Shown in pieces: positions 32,569-40,594 of a DNA stretch of 64,000 nucleotides. The stretch is from CAZEPJ01 sp964514105. Its GTDB lineage: Bacteria > Desulfobacterota > Desulfocorpusculales > Desulfocorpusculum. The notes under the pieces are model-generated. The model was not told the DNA's origin, ran no database searches, and saw nothing but the letters and a program-made list of their open reading frames with translations. Both the position numbers and the translations under genes were made by a program. Location: positions 1 to 64,000 of the forward strand of contig CAZEPJ010000005.1 in the NCBI GenBank assembly GCA_964514105.1. The letters run 5' to 3'. Each line of letters opens with the position of its first letter. Position 1 is the stretch's first letter.

Positions 32569-34656
32569 TCACGAAAGCTCGATCCACACGAACCCCAACT
32601 CGTCCACCCGCGCCCGGGCGTGCTCTCCCACGAGGATCGTGGACTCCCCCTCCTCGATAAGCGCCGGGCCGTGGATCACGGCCCCTGGGCCCAGCCGATA
32701 CCGGTCGTACACGTCAAAGGGGATGAAGCCCCGCCGCCCCATGGAATACGCGGGCCGCTGCCCCTTTCTCGCCGGGCCCGCGTCTCCGGGGGGTGTGCCC
32801 AGAGGCGGGATCCCGAAAGGCCTGTCCGGGAGGCGGGCCCGCACCTTGAATGTCACGAACTCCACGGGCGTCTCGGGGTACGTCCGCCCGTACAGGGCCT
32901 CATAGGCCTCGTCGAACCGGCTCCGGATCTCCTGCCGGGTCCATCGGCCGAAGGGCCTTGCATCGATGGGGAGGGTGGTCTCGGCCCCCTGGCCCACGAA
33001 GCGCATGTCCAGGGAGCGCTCGAACCGGATCTGTTCCGGGCGCCCTGCGCCCGACAGGGCGGCCGCCCCTTCCCGCTCCAGGGCACCGAAGATCCCCTCG
33101 ATCTCCTCGAGGGACGCCTCGGCCAGAGCCACCTTGTGGCTCCGGGCCAGGTCAAAGGCGATGGGGGCCGTGAAGAAGCCCAGGGCGGATCCCACCCCGG
33201 CCATGGGGGGCACCAGGATGCAAGGCGCCCCGATCTTGGCGGCCAGACCGTACGCGTGGAGAGGCCCTGCCCCGCCGAAGGCCACCACCGTGACCAGCTT
33301 GGGGTTGCCTCCCTTCTCGGCGATGTGGGTCTTGGCCGCTGCGGCCATCACCTCATTGATCAACTCATGGATGCCCACGGCCGCCGCCACGGCATCGGTC
33401 CCCAGGGGCCGGGCCACGCGTGCTTCGATGGCCTCCATGGCCGCGTCCCGGCTCAGGGGCATGGAGCCCCCCAGGAAGTAACCCGGATCCAGGTACCCCA
33501 GGGCCAGGTCCGCGTCGGTCACGGTGGGCTCGACCCCGCCCCGCCCGTAGCAGGCCGGGCCCGGCTCGGCCCCGGCGCTATCGGGTCCCACCTGAAGCAG
33601 GCCCATGCGGTTGACGCGGGCGATGCTCCCCCCCCCGGCCCCGATCTCCATGAGATCCACCACCGGCACCTGGATGGGGAGACCACTCCCCCTCTTGAAG
33701 CGCTGCACGCGGCCCACCTCGAAGGTCGACACCAGTCCCGCGTTTCCCTTCTGGATCAGGCAGGACTTGGCCGTGGTCCCCCCCATGTCGAAACAGAAGA
33801 GCTCCTCGATGCCGTACATGCGTCCGTAGTGCTGGGAAGCGATGACGGCGGCGGTGGGTCCCGACTCGATGATCCGGACGGGGAACTCCCGGGCGATCTC
33901 CGCGGATGTGATCCCGCCGCTCGACAGCATGATGAACAGGCGGCCCGAGAAACCCAGGGCCGCGAGCCGTTGGTTGAGGCGGCTCAGGTAGCGGGCCGTG
34001 ATGGGCTTCACGTAGGCGTTGATGACCGTGGTGCTGGTGCGTTCGTACTCTCGGATCTGGGGCAGGACTTCGCACGAGACGGCCAGAGACAGATCCGGCT
34101 CCAGGGCCGAGACGATCTCCTTGATCCGGCGCTCGTGAACGGGGTTCTCGAAGGCGTTGAGGAGGCAGACGGCCAGCGATTCGATCCCCTCTTGCCGGAG
34201 CCTGCCCAGGATGTCCCGGACCTCGCCGTCCCGCAGGGGCCTCAGGACGCGGCCGTCCGAGGCCACCCGCTCGTCCACCTCCATGCGCAGGGGCCGCGGG
34301 ACGAGCGGTTCTGGGTACTGGGCGAAGATGTCGTATGCGTCGTAACGGATCTCCCGGCCCAGCTCCAGGACGTCCCGAAATCCGCGGGTGGTGATGAGGC
34401 CGGTGCGGGCGCCCTTGCGCTCGATGATGGCGTTGATGACCAAGGTGGTGCCGTGGATGATCTCCTCGAGCTCCGCCACAAAGCCCGGGGCCTGGGCCTC
34501 GAGCCCCCGGATGCCCTGCTCCACGGCCTCTGACGGGTCGGAGGGCGTGGTCAGGCACTTGTGGATTCGCAAGGTCCCGCTGGTCTCGTCGAGCAGGACG
34601 AAGTCGGTGAAGGTGCCTCCGATGTCGCAACCCAGTCGGTAGGAGCCCTGTTTCAA
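32569..34656 (-). CDS. hyuA: Hydantoinase A/oxoprolinase-family ATPase subunit
   Basis: ATP-dependent subunit (695 aa). The N-terminal phosphate-binding loop is GCDIGGTFTDFVLLDE at about residues 9-24, followed by HGTTLVINAIIERKGA, the second ATPase motif FCFDMGGTTAKSCLI and AFGGAGPLHAYGLAA. The start is TTG at 34656, preceded by GGAGGTGG; an upstream in-frame ATG (34698) has no ribosome site and adds residues outside the family. It forms an operon with hyuB on the minus strand and diverges from a TRAP transporter, so the transported compound may be its substrate (inference). Possible reactions range from hydantoin or 5-oxoproline opening to ketone carboxylation. Confidence 0.9.
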   Translation of the reverse strand: MKQGSYRLGCDIGGTFTDFVLLDETSGTLRIHKCLTTPSDPSEAVEQGIRGLEAQAPGFVAELEEIIHGTTLVINAIIERKGARTGLITTRGFRDVLELGREIRYDAYDIFAQYPEPLVPRPLRMEVDERVASDGRVLRPLRDGEVRDILGRLRQEGIESLAVCLLNAFENPVHERRIKEIVSALEPDLSLAVSCEVLPQIREYERTSTTVINAYVKPITARYLSRLNQRLAALGFSGRLFIMLSSGGITSAEIAREFPVRIIESGPTAAVIASQHYGRMYGIEELFCFDMGGTTAKSCLIQKGNAGLVSTFEVGRVQRFKRGSGLPIQVPVVDLMEIGAGGGSIARVNRMGLLQVGPDSAGAEPGPACYGRGGVEPTVTDADLALGYLDPGYFLGGSMPLSRDAAMEAIEARVARPLGTDAVAAAVGIHELINEVMAAAAKTHIAEKGGNPKLVTVVAFGGAGPLHAYGLAAKIGAPCILVPPMAGVGSALGFFTAPIAFDLARSHKVALAEASLEEIEGIFGALEREGAAALSGAGRPEQIRFERSLDMRFVGQGAETTLPIDARPFGRWTRQEIRSRFDEAYEALYGRTYPETPVEFVTFKVRARLPDRPFGIPPLGTPPGDAGPARKGQRPAYSMGRRGFIPFDVYDRYRLGPGAVIHGPALIEEGESTILVGEHARARVDELGFVWIELS

Positions 34657-34684
34657 GGACCACCTCCGCGCAAGAACAAGCCGC

Positions 34685-34714
34685 TTGACCTGATCCAAAG
34701 GGTTTGACTATAGT
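34685..34714 (+). promoter_or_regulatory. Sigma-70-like promoter for the TRAP-ligase-hydroxylase cluster
   Basis: TTGACC at 34685-34690 and TATAGT at 34709-34714 with an 18-base spacer. The -10 region is within the self-complementary ACTATAGT, but no matching -35 is present for the other direction. Leader to the ATG at 34781 is about 60 bases. Confidence 0.6.
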
Positions 34715-34780
34715 AGCAAAACATTTCCGGAAGCTCCAAGGCCTTTCATTCCCATTTCTCCACCACCCAGGAGGTGCGAC

Positions 34781-35809
34781 ATGAGACGAAGGACCGGGAT
34801 TGTCGTGGCAACCGTTGTGCTGTGCACAGGATTGCTCTGTGCGGCGCCGCCGGCCCAGGCCGCGGACCCCATCAAGCTGACGTACGCCAACTTCCCGCCC
34901 GCGGCGACGTTCCCGTGCGTCCAGATGGAGCGATGGGCCAAGGAGGTCAACGCGCGGACCCAGGGCAAGGTGCAGGTCCAGACCTTTCCCGGCGGAACCC
35001 TCCTGCCGGCCAAGAACATCTTCGACGGCGTGGTCAACGGGGTGGCGGACATCGGCAACCTGGCCATGAGCTATCAGCCCGGGCGCTTCCCCGTCTCCGA
35101 GGCCGTGGACCTGCCCCTGGGGTTCACCAGCGCCAAGGCCGCGAGCCTGGTGCTCTACGACCTCATCGAGAAGTATCAACCCAAGGAGTTCGAAGCGGTC
35201 AAGCTCCTCACCCTGTTCACGTGCCCACCCGCCAATGTCATGACCGCAGTCCCCGTCAAGTCCCTCAAGGACCTCAAGGGGTTGGAGCTGCGGGTGCCCG
35301 GGACGGCGGCCGAGATAATCAAGCTGCTCGGGGGCATCCCGGTGGCCATGCCCCAGTCCGACACGCCCGAGGCCCTGCAAAAGGGCGTGGTCAAGGGACA
35401 CGTGTCGTCCATGGAGGTCCTCAAGGATTTCAACTATGCCGCATACACCCCCAACGCCACCATCACCAACCTCTGGGTGGTGAGCTTCGCCGTGGTGATG
35501 AACAAGGCCAAGTGGGCCTCCCTGCCCGATGAGGTCAAGAAGGTCATGGATGACCTGCGGCGGGAGCAGGCCGCGTGGACCGGGGAATATGTGGACAAGC
35601 ACGTCAACGAGGCGCTGGCGTGGTCCAAGGAGAAGTACAAGCTTCAGATCTTCGAGCTGCCCGAGGCCGAGCGGGTCGAGATCCCCAAACTGCTCAGACC
35701 GGTCATCGATGCCTACGTGAAGCGCGTGAACGAACAGGGGCTGTCGGGCGAGCAGATCCTCAAGGACGTGATGGCCCTCCGGGACAAGCACGACCCGCCC
35801 AAGAAGTAG
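34781..35809 (+). CDS. dctP: TRAP transporter substrate-binding protein (DctP family)
   Basis: Periplasmic binding protein (342 aa) for carboxylic acids. The signal peptide ends at PPAQA (residue 27). The mature part has LTYANFPPAATFPCVQMERWAKEV, the conserved IGNLAMSYQPGRFP region, and ELRVPGTAAEIIKLLGG followed by PQSDTPEALQKGVV, where the family Arg (here in ELRVPG) salt-bridges the ligand carboxylate. AGGAGGTGCGAC precedes the ATG. First gene of the cluster with DctQ and DctM. An aromatic or other organic acid is the expected ligand given the CoA ligase and hydroxylase downstream. Confidence 0.9.
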   Translation: MRRRTGIVVATVVLCTGLLCAAPPAQAADPIKLTYANFPPAATFPCVQMERWAKEVNARTQGKVQVQTFPGGTLLPAKNIFDGVVNGVADIGNLAMSYQPGRFPVSEAVDLPLGFTSAKAASLVLYDLIEKYQPKEFEAVKLLTLFTCPPANVMTAVPVKSLKDLKGLELRVPGTAAEIIKLLGGIPVAMPQSDTPEALQKGVVKGHVSSMEVLKDFNYAAYTPNATITNLWVVSFAVVMNKAKWASLPDEVKKVMDDLRREQAAWTGEYVDKHVNEALAWSKEKYKLQIFELPEAERVEIPKLLRPVIDAYVKRVNEQGLSGEQILKDVMALRDKHDPPKK

Positions 35810-35900
35810 GCCCCCGGGCCGGCCGCGGATTCAGGGGGACGGAGCCCGACGCCCTTTCATTGGGGGGCGCCGGGTTGGCCCTCCCCCTGGGGGGGAGACG

Positions 35901-36395
35901 ATGGCGTCGCTGGAGAAGGCCCTGGCATTTCTGGACCGGTGCCTGCTGGTTCTGGCCGGCACGGCCGCGCTGGGCCTGATGGCCGTGGCCACGCTCAACG
36001 TCTGCCTGCGGATCTTCCACATGCCCTATCGGGGGGCGTACGAGATCGTCTCGTTCCTGGGGGCCGTGGTCATCGCCCTGGCGCTGGGGTACACCCAGCG
36101 CCGGCGAAGCCACATCGTGGTGGACATCCTGTCGGACACGTATCCGGTTCCGATCAAACGGGTCATGGACGCCGTGGGGTTGGCGGCCTCGGCCGCCTTC
36201 TTCGGTGTCATCGCCTGGGTGATCGTCCAGTGGGGCGTGCGGATCGCCCGCTCCGGGGAGGTCTCGGAGACCCTGAAGATCATCCATTATCCGTTCATTC
36301 TGTGCGTGGCCGTGGGATTCGCGGTCCTGGCCCTCACCCTGCTGCTGCAGTTCGTGGGGACGTTCCAGAGGAAGGGAGGACAGCTTCGGGGATGA
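35901..36395 (+). CDS. dctQ: TRAP transporter small permease (DctQ family)
   Basis: Four-helix membrane subunit (164 aa). Family features are VCLRIFHMPYRGAYEIVSF with the cytoplasmic loop and GYTQRRRSHIVVDIL, which is the conserved R-x-H-I-x-V-D signature. It forms the transmembrane complex with DctM. Its TGA overlaps the DctM ATG (ATGA), so the two are translationally coupled. GGGGGGGAGACG precedes the start. Confidence 0.9.
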   Translation: MASLEKALAFLDRCLLVLAGTAALGLMAVATLNVCLRIFHMPYRGAYEIVSFLGAVVIALALGYTQRRRSHIVVDILSDTYPVPIKRVMDAVGLAASAAFFGVIAWVIVQWGVRIARSGEVSETLKIIHYPFILCVAVGFAVLALTLLLQFVGTFQRKGGQLRG

Positions 36396-37699
36396 GCGGT
36401 CCGATGGTGGGCGTTCTGGGGATCGGGATCATGTTCGCCGTGCTCTTCTTGTTCCGGATCCCCGCGGCCTTCACCATGATGATCGTCGGGTTCCTCGGGG
36501 TGGCCCATGTCACATCCCTGGACGCTGCCCTGGGGATGATCGGCCCCGACCTCTGGAACATCTTCTCCAGCTACGGACTCACCGTGATCCCCATGTTCAT
36601 CCTGGTGGGCGAGTTCGTCCACTACGGGGGGTATAACAACGGGCTATACCACGCCACGTACCGCTGGTTCGGACACTACCGGGGGGGTCTGGCCATCACC
36701 ACCGTCATGGCCTGCGCGGTCTTTTCGGCCATCAGCGGGTCCAACACGGCCACTGCCGCTACCATGAGCAGCGTGGCCATCCCCGAGATGAAGAAGTATC
36801 GCTACCATCCCATGCTCAACGCCGGCTCCGTGGCCGCCGGGGCCACCCTGGGGGTTCTGATCCCGCCCAGCATCGTGCTGGTGGTGTACGGGCTCTACAC
36901 CGGCCAGTCCATCGGCAAGCTCTTCTTCGGCAACATCGTTCCCAGCGTCATCCTCACGCTGCTCATCGCGGCCACGGTCCTGTTCATCTGCCATCGACAT
37001 CCGGACTGGGGCCCCAAGGCCCAGAAGAGCACGTGGGTCGAGCGGCTTCGAGCCCTGCCGGATATTGTGGACATCCTCATCCTGTTCGCGGTGATCATGT
37101 ACGCACTGTTCACCGGTGTCGTGACGGCCACGGAGGCCGCGGCCGCCAGCTGCGCCCTGGCCCTTGTCATCTGCCTGGTCCGCCGCAAGCTGACCTGGGA
37201 GAAGTTCCTCTGCTCCCTCGCAGAGACCCTGCGCATCTCCTGTCTGGTCTTCATGATCGTGGCCGGGGCCACGGTCTTCGGTCGGTTCCTGGCCCTGACC
37301 CGGCTCCCCTTCGAGGCGGCGGCCCTGATCAGCTCCCTGGCCCTGCCCAAGTGGGTCCTCTTCTGGCTGGTCATGCTGTGCTACATCGTGGGGGGATGCG
37401 TGATGGACGCACTGGCGTTCCTCCTGATCTCCCTGCCCATCTTCTTCCCCCTGGTCATGCAGATGGGGTACGACCCCATCTGGTTCGGGCAGGTGGTCTG
37501 CATCGTGACCACCATGGGTTCCATCATGCCGCCCATCGGTATCTGCTGTTACGTGGTGGCCGGGATGTCGGACTACATCCCCCTGCGCACCGTGTTCATG
37601 GGAAGTCTGTATTATATCCCGGCGTATCTGATCTCCATCGTGCTGCTCATGCTGTCGCCGTACTGGACGGTCCTGGTCTTCTCCAATCTGGTCAGGTGA
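36392..37699 (+). CDS. dctM: TRAP transporter large permease (DctM family)
   Basis: Main membrane subunit (435 aa), with about twelve helices, which couples sodium entry to solute uptake. Family motifs include IPMFILVGEFVHYGG near residue 69, SAISGSNTATAATMSSVAIPEM, AGATLGVLIPPSIVLV and PPIGICCYVVAGMS. Start overlaps the DctQ stop. The CoA ligase gene follows by 60 bases, consistent with import followed by activation. Confidence 0.93.
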   Translation: MSGPMVGVLGIGIMFAVLFLFRIPAAFTMMIVGFLGVAHVTSLDAALGMIGPDLWNIFSSYGLTVIPMFILVGEFVHYGGYNNGLYHATYRWFGHYRGGLAITTVMACAVFSAISGSNTATAATMSSVAIPEMKKYRYHPMLNAGSVAAGATLGVLIPPSIVLVVYGLYTGQSIGKLFFGNIVPSVILTLLIAATVLFICHRHPDWGPKAQKSTWVERLRALPDIVDILILFAVIMYALFTGVVTATEAAAASCALALVICLVRRKLTWEKFLCSLAETLRISCLVFMIVAGATVFGRFLALTRLPFEAAALISSLALPKWVLFWLVMLCYIVGGCVMDALAFLLISLPIFFPLVMQMGYDPIWFGQVVCIVTTMGSIMPPIGICCYVVAGMSDYIPLRTVFMGSLYYIPAYLISIVLLMLSPYWTVLVFSNLVR

Positions 37700-37759
37700 G
37701 AGGACTGGGGGATCGGCGGAGGCTTTGGATATGAACACCAAGACGAGGACGGTGAGGCC

Positions 37760-39052
37760 ATGACCGGCAGCGGGTTCATGCCCACGGCGGCCACACCCGA
37801 GGCCCTCCGGGACCTTCAGACCAGGGGGCTCCGATGGACGGTTCGGCACGCCTTCGATGGCTCTGCGTTCTACCGTCGACGCATGGAAGAGGCCGGCGTG
37901 GGGCCCGAGGACGTGCGCTCCCTGGAGGATCTTCCCAGGCTTCCCTTCACCACGGCCCGGGACCTTCAGGAAGGGTACCCGTACCCCCTGCTGTCCGTGC
38001 CCCTTTCCCAGGTCGTCCGGGTTCATGCCTCGTCGGGGACCACGGGCAAGCGCAAGGTCCTCGCCTACACCCGCAAGGACCTCGACGACTGGATCCACTT
38101 TTTCGCCCGCTGCTACGAGATGGCGGGCCTCACGCGGGAGGATCGGGTCCAGATCGCCGTCGGATACGGGATATGGACGGCCGGAGCCGGTTTTCAGCTG
38201 GGCTGCGAGCGGTTCGGGGCCATGGCCATCCCCGTGGGTCCGGGCAACATCGATCTGCAGTGCGAGTTCCTGGAAGACCTCCAGTCCACGGTCATGTGCT
38301 GCACCGCATCCATGGCGTTGCTCATGGCAGAGGAGATCGACCGCAGGGGGCTCCGAGGGCGGATCGCCCTGCGCAAGCTTATCTACGGGTCGGAACGCAG
38401 CAGCCTGGCCATGCGAAAGCGGATCCGCGAGCTCATGGGCCTTGAGGAGATGTTCGACATCCCGGGAATGACCGAGCTCTATGGCCCGGGCACGGGCCTG
38501 GAGTGCGCCCATCACCGTGGCATCCACTACTGGGCGGACTACTACATCCTGGAGATCCTCGACCCCGTGACCCTGGGGCCCGTCGCCCCGGGGGAGGTCG
38601 GGGAGATGGTGGTGACCACGCTGTGCAAGGAGGCTGCGCCCCTCATCCGATACCGCACACGCGACCTCACCCGGGCCATCCCCGAGCCCTGCCCGTGCGG
38701 CAGCGTGCTCCCCATGCACGATCGCATCCTGGGGCGGTCCGACGATATGATCATCTTTCGGGCCGTGAACATCTATCCGGGGCAGATCGATCACGTGTTG
38801 TCTCAGGTCCCGGAGATCGGGAGCGAATACCGCATTGTCCTGGAGCGCAGGGCAGACGGCAGGGAATACATGACCGTCGAGGTGGAGCGGTCGAGGGACG
38901 GGGATCCCGGCCGGGACGGCGAGGTGGCCCGGCGGGTCGCCGACGAGATCCGCCGGCAGATCATGGTGAGCGCGGAGGTGCATTTGGTGGAGCACGGGGC
39001 CCTGCCGCGCTCCGAGAGGAAGAGCAGGCGGGTATTCGACCAGAGGGACTGA
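37760..39052 (+). CDS. PaaK-like aryl-CoA ligase
   Basis: Adenylate-forming CoA ligase (430 aa) of the phenylacetate-CoA ligase group, which activates an aromatic acid with ATP and CoA. The phosphate loop SSGTTGKRK is at about residues 91-99. Further family parts are YGSERSSLAMRKRI, DIPGMTELYGPG (adenine/Mg site), APLIRYRTRDLT and the hinge GRSDDMIIFRAVNIYP, with the C-terminal Lys region RSERKSRRV. Length equals PaaK. It is between the TRAP transporter and the second molybdenum hydroxylase, so it most likely makes the CoA ester that the hydroxylase uses. Exact acid unknown; phenylacetate itself is not implied. Confidence 0.88.
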   Translation: MTGSGFMPTAATPEALRDLQTRGLRWTVRHAFDGSAFYRRRMEEAGVGPEDVRSLEDLPRLPFTTARDLQEGYPYPLLSVPLSQVVRVHASSGTTGKRKVLAYTRKDLDDWIHFFARCYEMAGLTREDRVQIAVGYGIWTAGAGFQLGCERFGAMAIPVGPGNIDLQCEFLEDLQSTVMCCTASMALLMAEEIDRRGLRGRIALRKLIYGSERSSLAMRKRIRELMGLEEMFDIPGMTELYGPGTGLECAHHRGIHYWADYYILEILDPVTLGPVAPGEVGEMVVTTLCKEAAPLIRYRTRDLTRAIPEPCPCGSVLPMHDRILGRSDDMIIFRAVNIYPGQIDHVLSQVPEIGSEYRIVLERRADGREYMTVEVERSRDGDPGRDGEVARRVADEIRRQIMVSAEVHLVEHGALPRSERKSRRVFDQRD

Positions 39053-39097
39053 CCACGGCGTTGCCGCACTGCGCGCAGGACCGGGGGGGGGAGGGCC

Positions 39098-39979
39098 ATG
39101 AAGCGGTTTCGGTACCTGACACCGTCCAGTGTGGACGAGGCGATCTCGCTGCTGGAATCGTACGGGGAAGCGGCTTGGTACGTGGCCGGCGGCACGGATG
39201 TGCTGGTCAAGGTCAAGGAGAAGCGGATTTCTCCCGAGTACCTCATCTCGCTCAAGCACATCCCCGACCTGGATCGGATCGCCCTTGCGGAAACCGGGGG
39301 GGAACTGCGCATCGGGGCCCTGGTGACCCATCGGATGCTGGAGCGCTCCGCCCCCATCCGGTGGCACTTCCCCATCGTTCACGACGCCGTGAGCCACATC
39401 GGCTCGGTGCAGATCCGCAACGTGGCGACTCTGGGCGGGAACCTGGTCAACGCCGTGCCCTCCGCCGACGGGGCCATCCCCCTGGTGACTTTGGATGCGC
39501 GCGTGGTGCTCCTGGGGCCCAAGGGAAAGCGCGAGGTGGAGCTCCTCCACTTCTTCGTGGGACCCGGACAGACCGTGCTGGAGCGGGGGGAGATCCTCGC
39601 CGAGATCGTGGTGCCGCCCCATCCGCCCCGGACGGGCGGGGCGTACATCAAGTACGGCCGGCGCGAGGCCATGGAGCTGCCGTTGCTGGGAGTGGGTGTG
39701 TGCATCAGCCTGGACGAGGATCTGCGTCGATGCACCGGGGCGAGGATCGGCCTCGGCGTGGCGGCGCCCACGCCCATCCGGGCCCCCCAGGCCGAATGCT
39801 TTCTGGAGGGGAAGGTGGTGGACGAGGCCGCACTGGAGGAGGCCGGGCGCATCGCATCGGAGGAAACCCGGGTGCGGGACAGCATCCGGGGGGTGGCCTG
39901 GTACCGCCGGGAGATGGTGCGGGTGCTGGTCCGGCGCATGGGGCTGCGCTGCGTGGAGCGCGCATCCCAGAGCATGTAA
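39098..39979 (+). CDS. Molybdenum hydroxylase FAD subunit (second system)
   Basis: FAD-binding subunit (293 aa) of the CoxM/XdhB type, with YVAGGTDVLVKVKEK near residues 28-42 and RNVATLGGNLVNAVPSAD near 107-124. It has no insertion between GGN and the next strand, so it lacks the extra [4Fe-4S] loop of the first system at 16744-17763 and is a conventional NAD- or quinone-linked type. GGGGGGAGGGCC precedes the ATG. It starts the FAD, Fe-S, Mo operon part, 45 bases after the ligase. Confidence 0.9.
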   Translation: MKRFRYLTPSSVDEAISLLESYGEAAWYVAGGTDVLVKVKEKRISPEYLISLKHIPDLDRIALAETGGELRIGALVTHRMLERSAPIRWHFPIVHDAVSHIGSVQIRNVATLGGNLVNAVPSADGAIPLVTLDARVVLLGPKGKREVELLHFFVGPGQTVLERGEILAEIVVPPHPPRTGGAYIKYGRREAMELPLLGVGVCISLDEDLRRCTGARIGLGVAAPTPIRAPQAECFLEGKVVDEAALEEAGRIASEETRVRDSIRGVAWYRREMVRVLVRRMGLRCVERASQSM

Positions 39980-40037
39980 GGGCTGTGCTCGGGGCCGCGC
40001 AACGCCGGGATGGGGGCCAAAGGGAGGTGATGGGGGG

Positions 40038-40541
40038 ATGACGCGGAGGATCTCGTTTCTGCTCAACGGGGATGCCGTGGAGATGAACGTGGAGGACCAC
40101 TGGACCCTCCTGCATCTGCTGCGGGAGGAGTTGGGCCTGACCGGGACCAAGGAGGGATGCGGGAGCGGGGAATGCGGGGCATGCACCGTGCTGGTCGACG
40201 GGGTTGCCGTCAATGCGTGCCTCTACTTGGCTGCGGAGCTCCAAGGCAGGGAGGTCATGAGCATCGAGGGGCTGGCCGCGCCCGATGGGACCCTCCATCC
40301 CCTGCAGCGGGCCTTCGTGGAGCACGGGGCCATCCAGTGCGGCTTCTGCTCGCCGGGGATGATACTGTCGGCCAAGGCGTTGCTGGCCGAGAACCCCGAT
40401 CCCACGGAGGAGGAGATCCGCCAGGCCCTGGCCGGCAACCTGTGCCGGTGCACGGGATACGTCCAGGTGATCGAGGCGATCCGGTCGGTGGCCGGGCTCG
40501 GGCGGGAGGAGATCCGCGTCATGCCGAGGGAGGCAAACTAG
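40038..40541 (+). CDS. Molybdenum hydroxylase [2Fe-2S] subunit (second system)
   Basis: Two-cluster ferredoxin subunit (167 aa). The first cluster has EGCGSGECGACTVLVDG plus the Cys in NACLYLA, the second has CGFCSPGM and CRCTGY, so all eight ligands are in place. It transfers electrons from the Mo centre to FAD. Start ATG at 40038 is preceded by GGAGGTGATGG. It lies 58 bases after the FAD subunit gene. Confidence 0.93.
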   Translation: MTRRISFLLNGDAVEMNVEDHWTLLHLLREELGLTGTKEGCGSGECGACTVLVDGVAVNACLYLAAELQGREVMSIEGLAAPDGTLHPLQRAFVEHGAIQCGFCSPGMILSAKALLAENPDPTEEEIRQALAGNLCRCTGYVQVIEAIRSVAGLGREEIRVMPREAN

Positions 40542-40594
40542 GGGCCCCGCGCAAGGGGGGGGCGGCCGGGAAGACCGTGCCAGGAGAAGCGCAG

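Noticed and set aside
34707..34714. Self-complementary ACTATAGT as a shared -10 for hyuA and dctP
   Set aside because: Only the plus direction has a matching -35 (TTGACC); no -35 at the right distance was found for hyuA.
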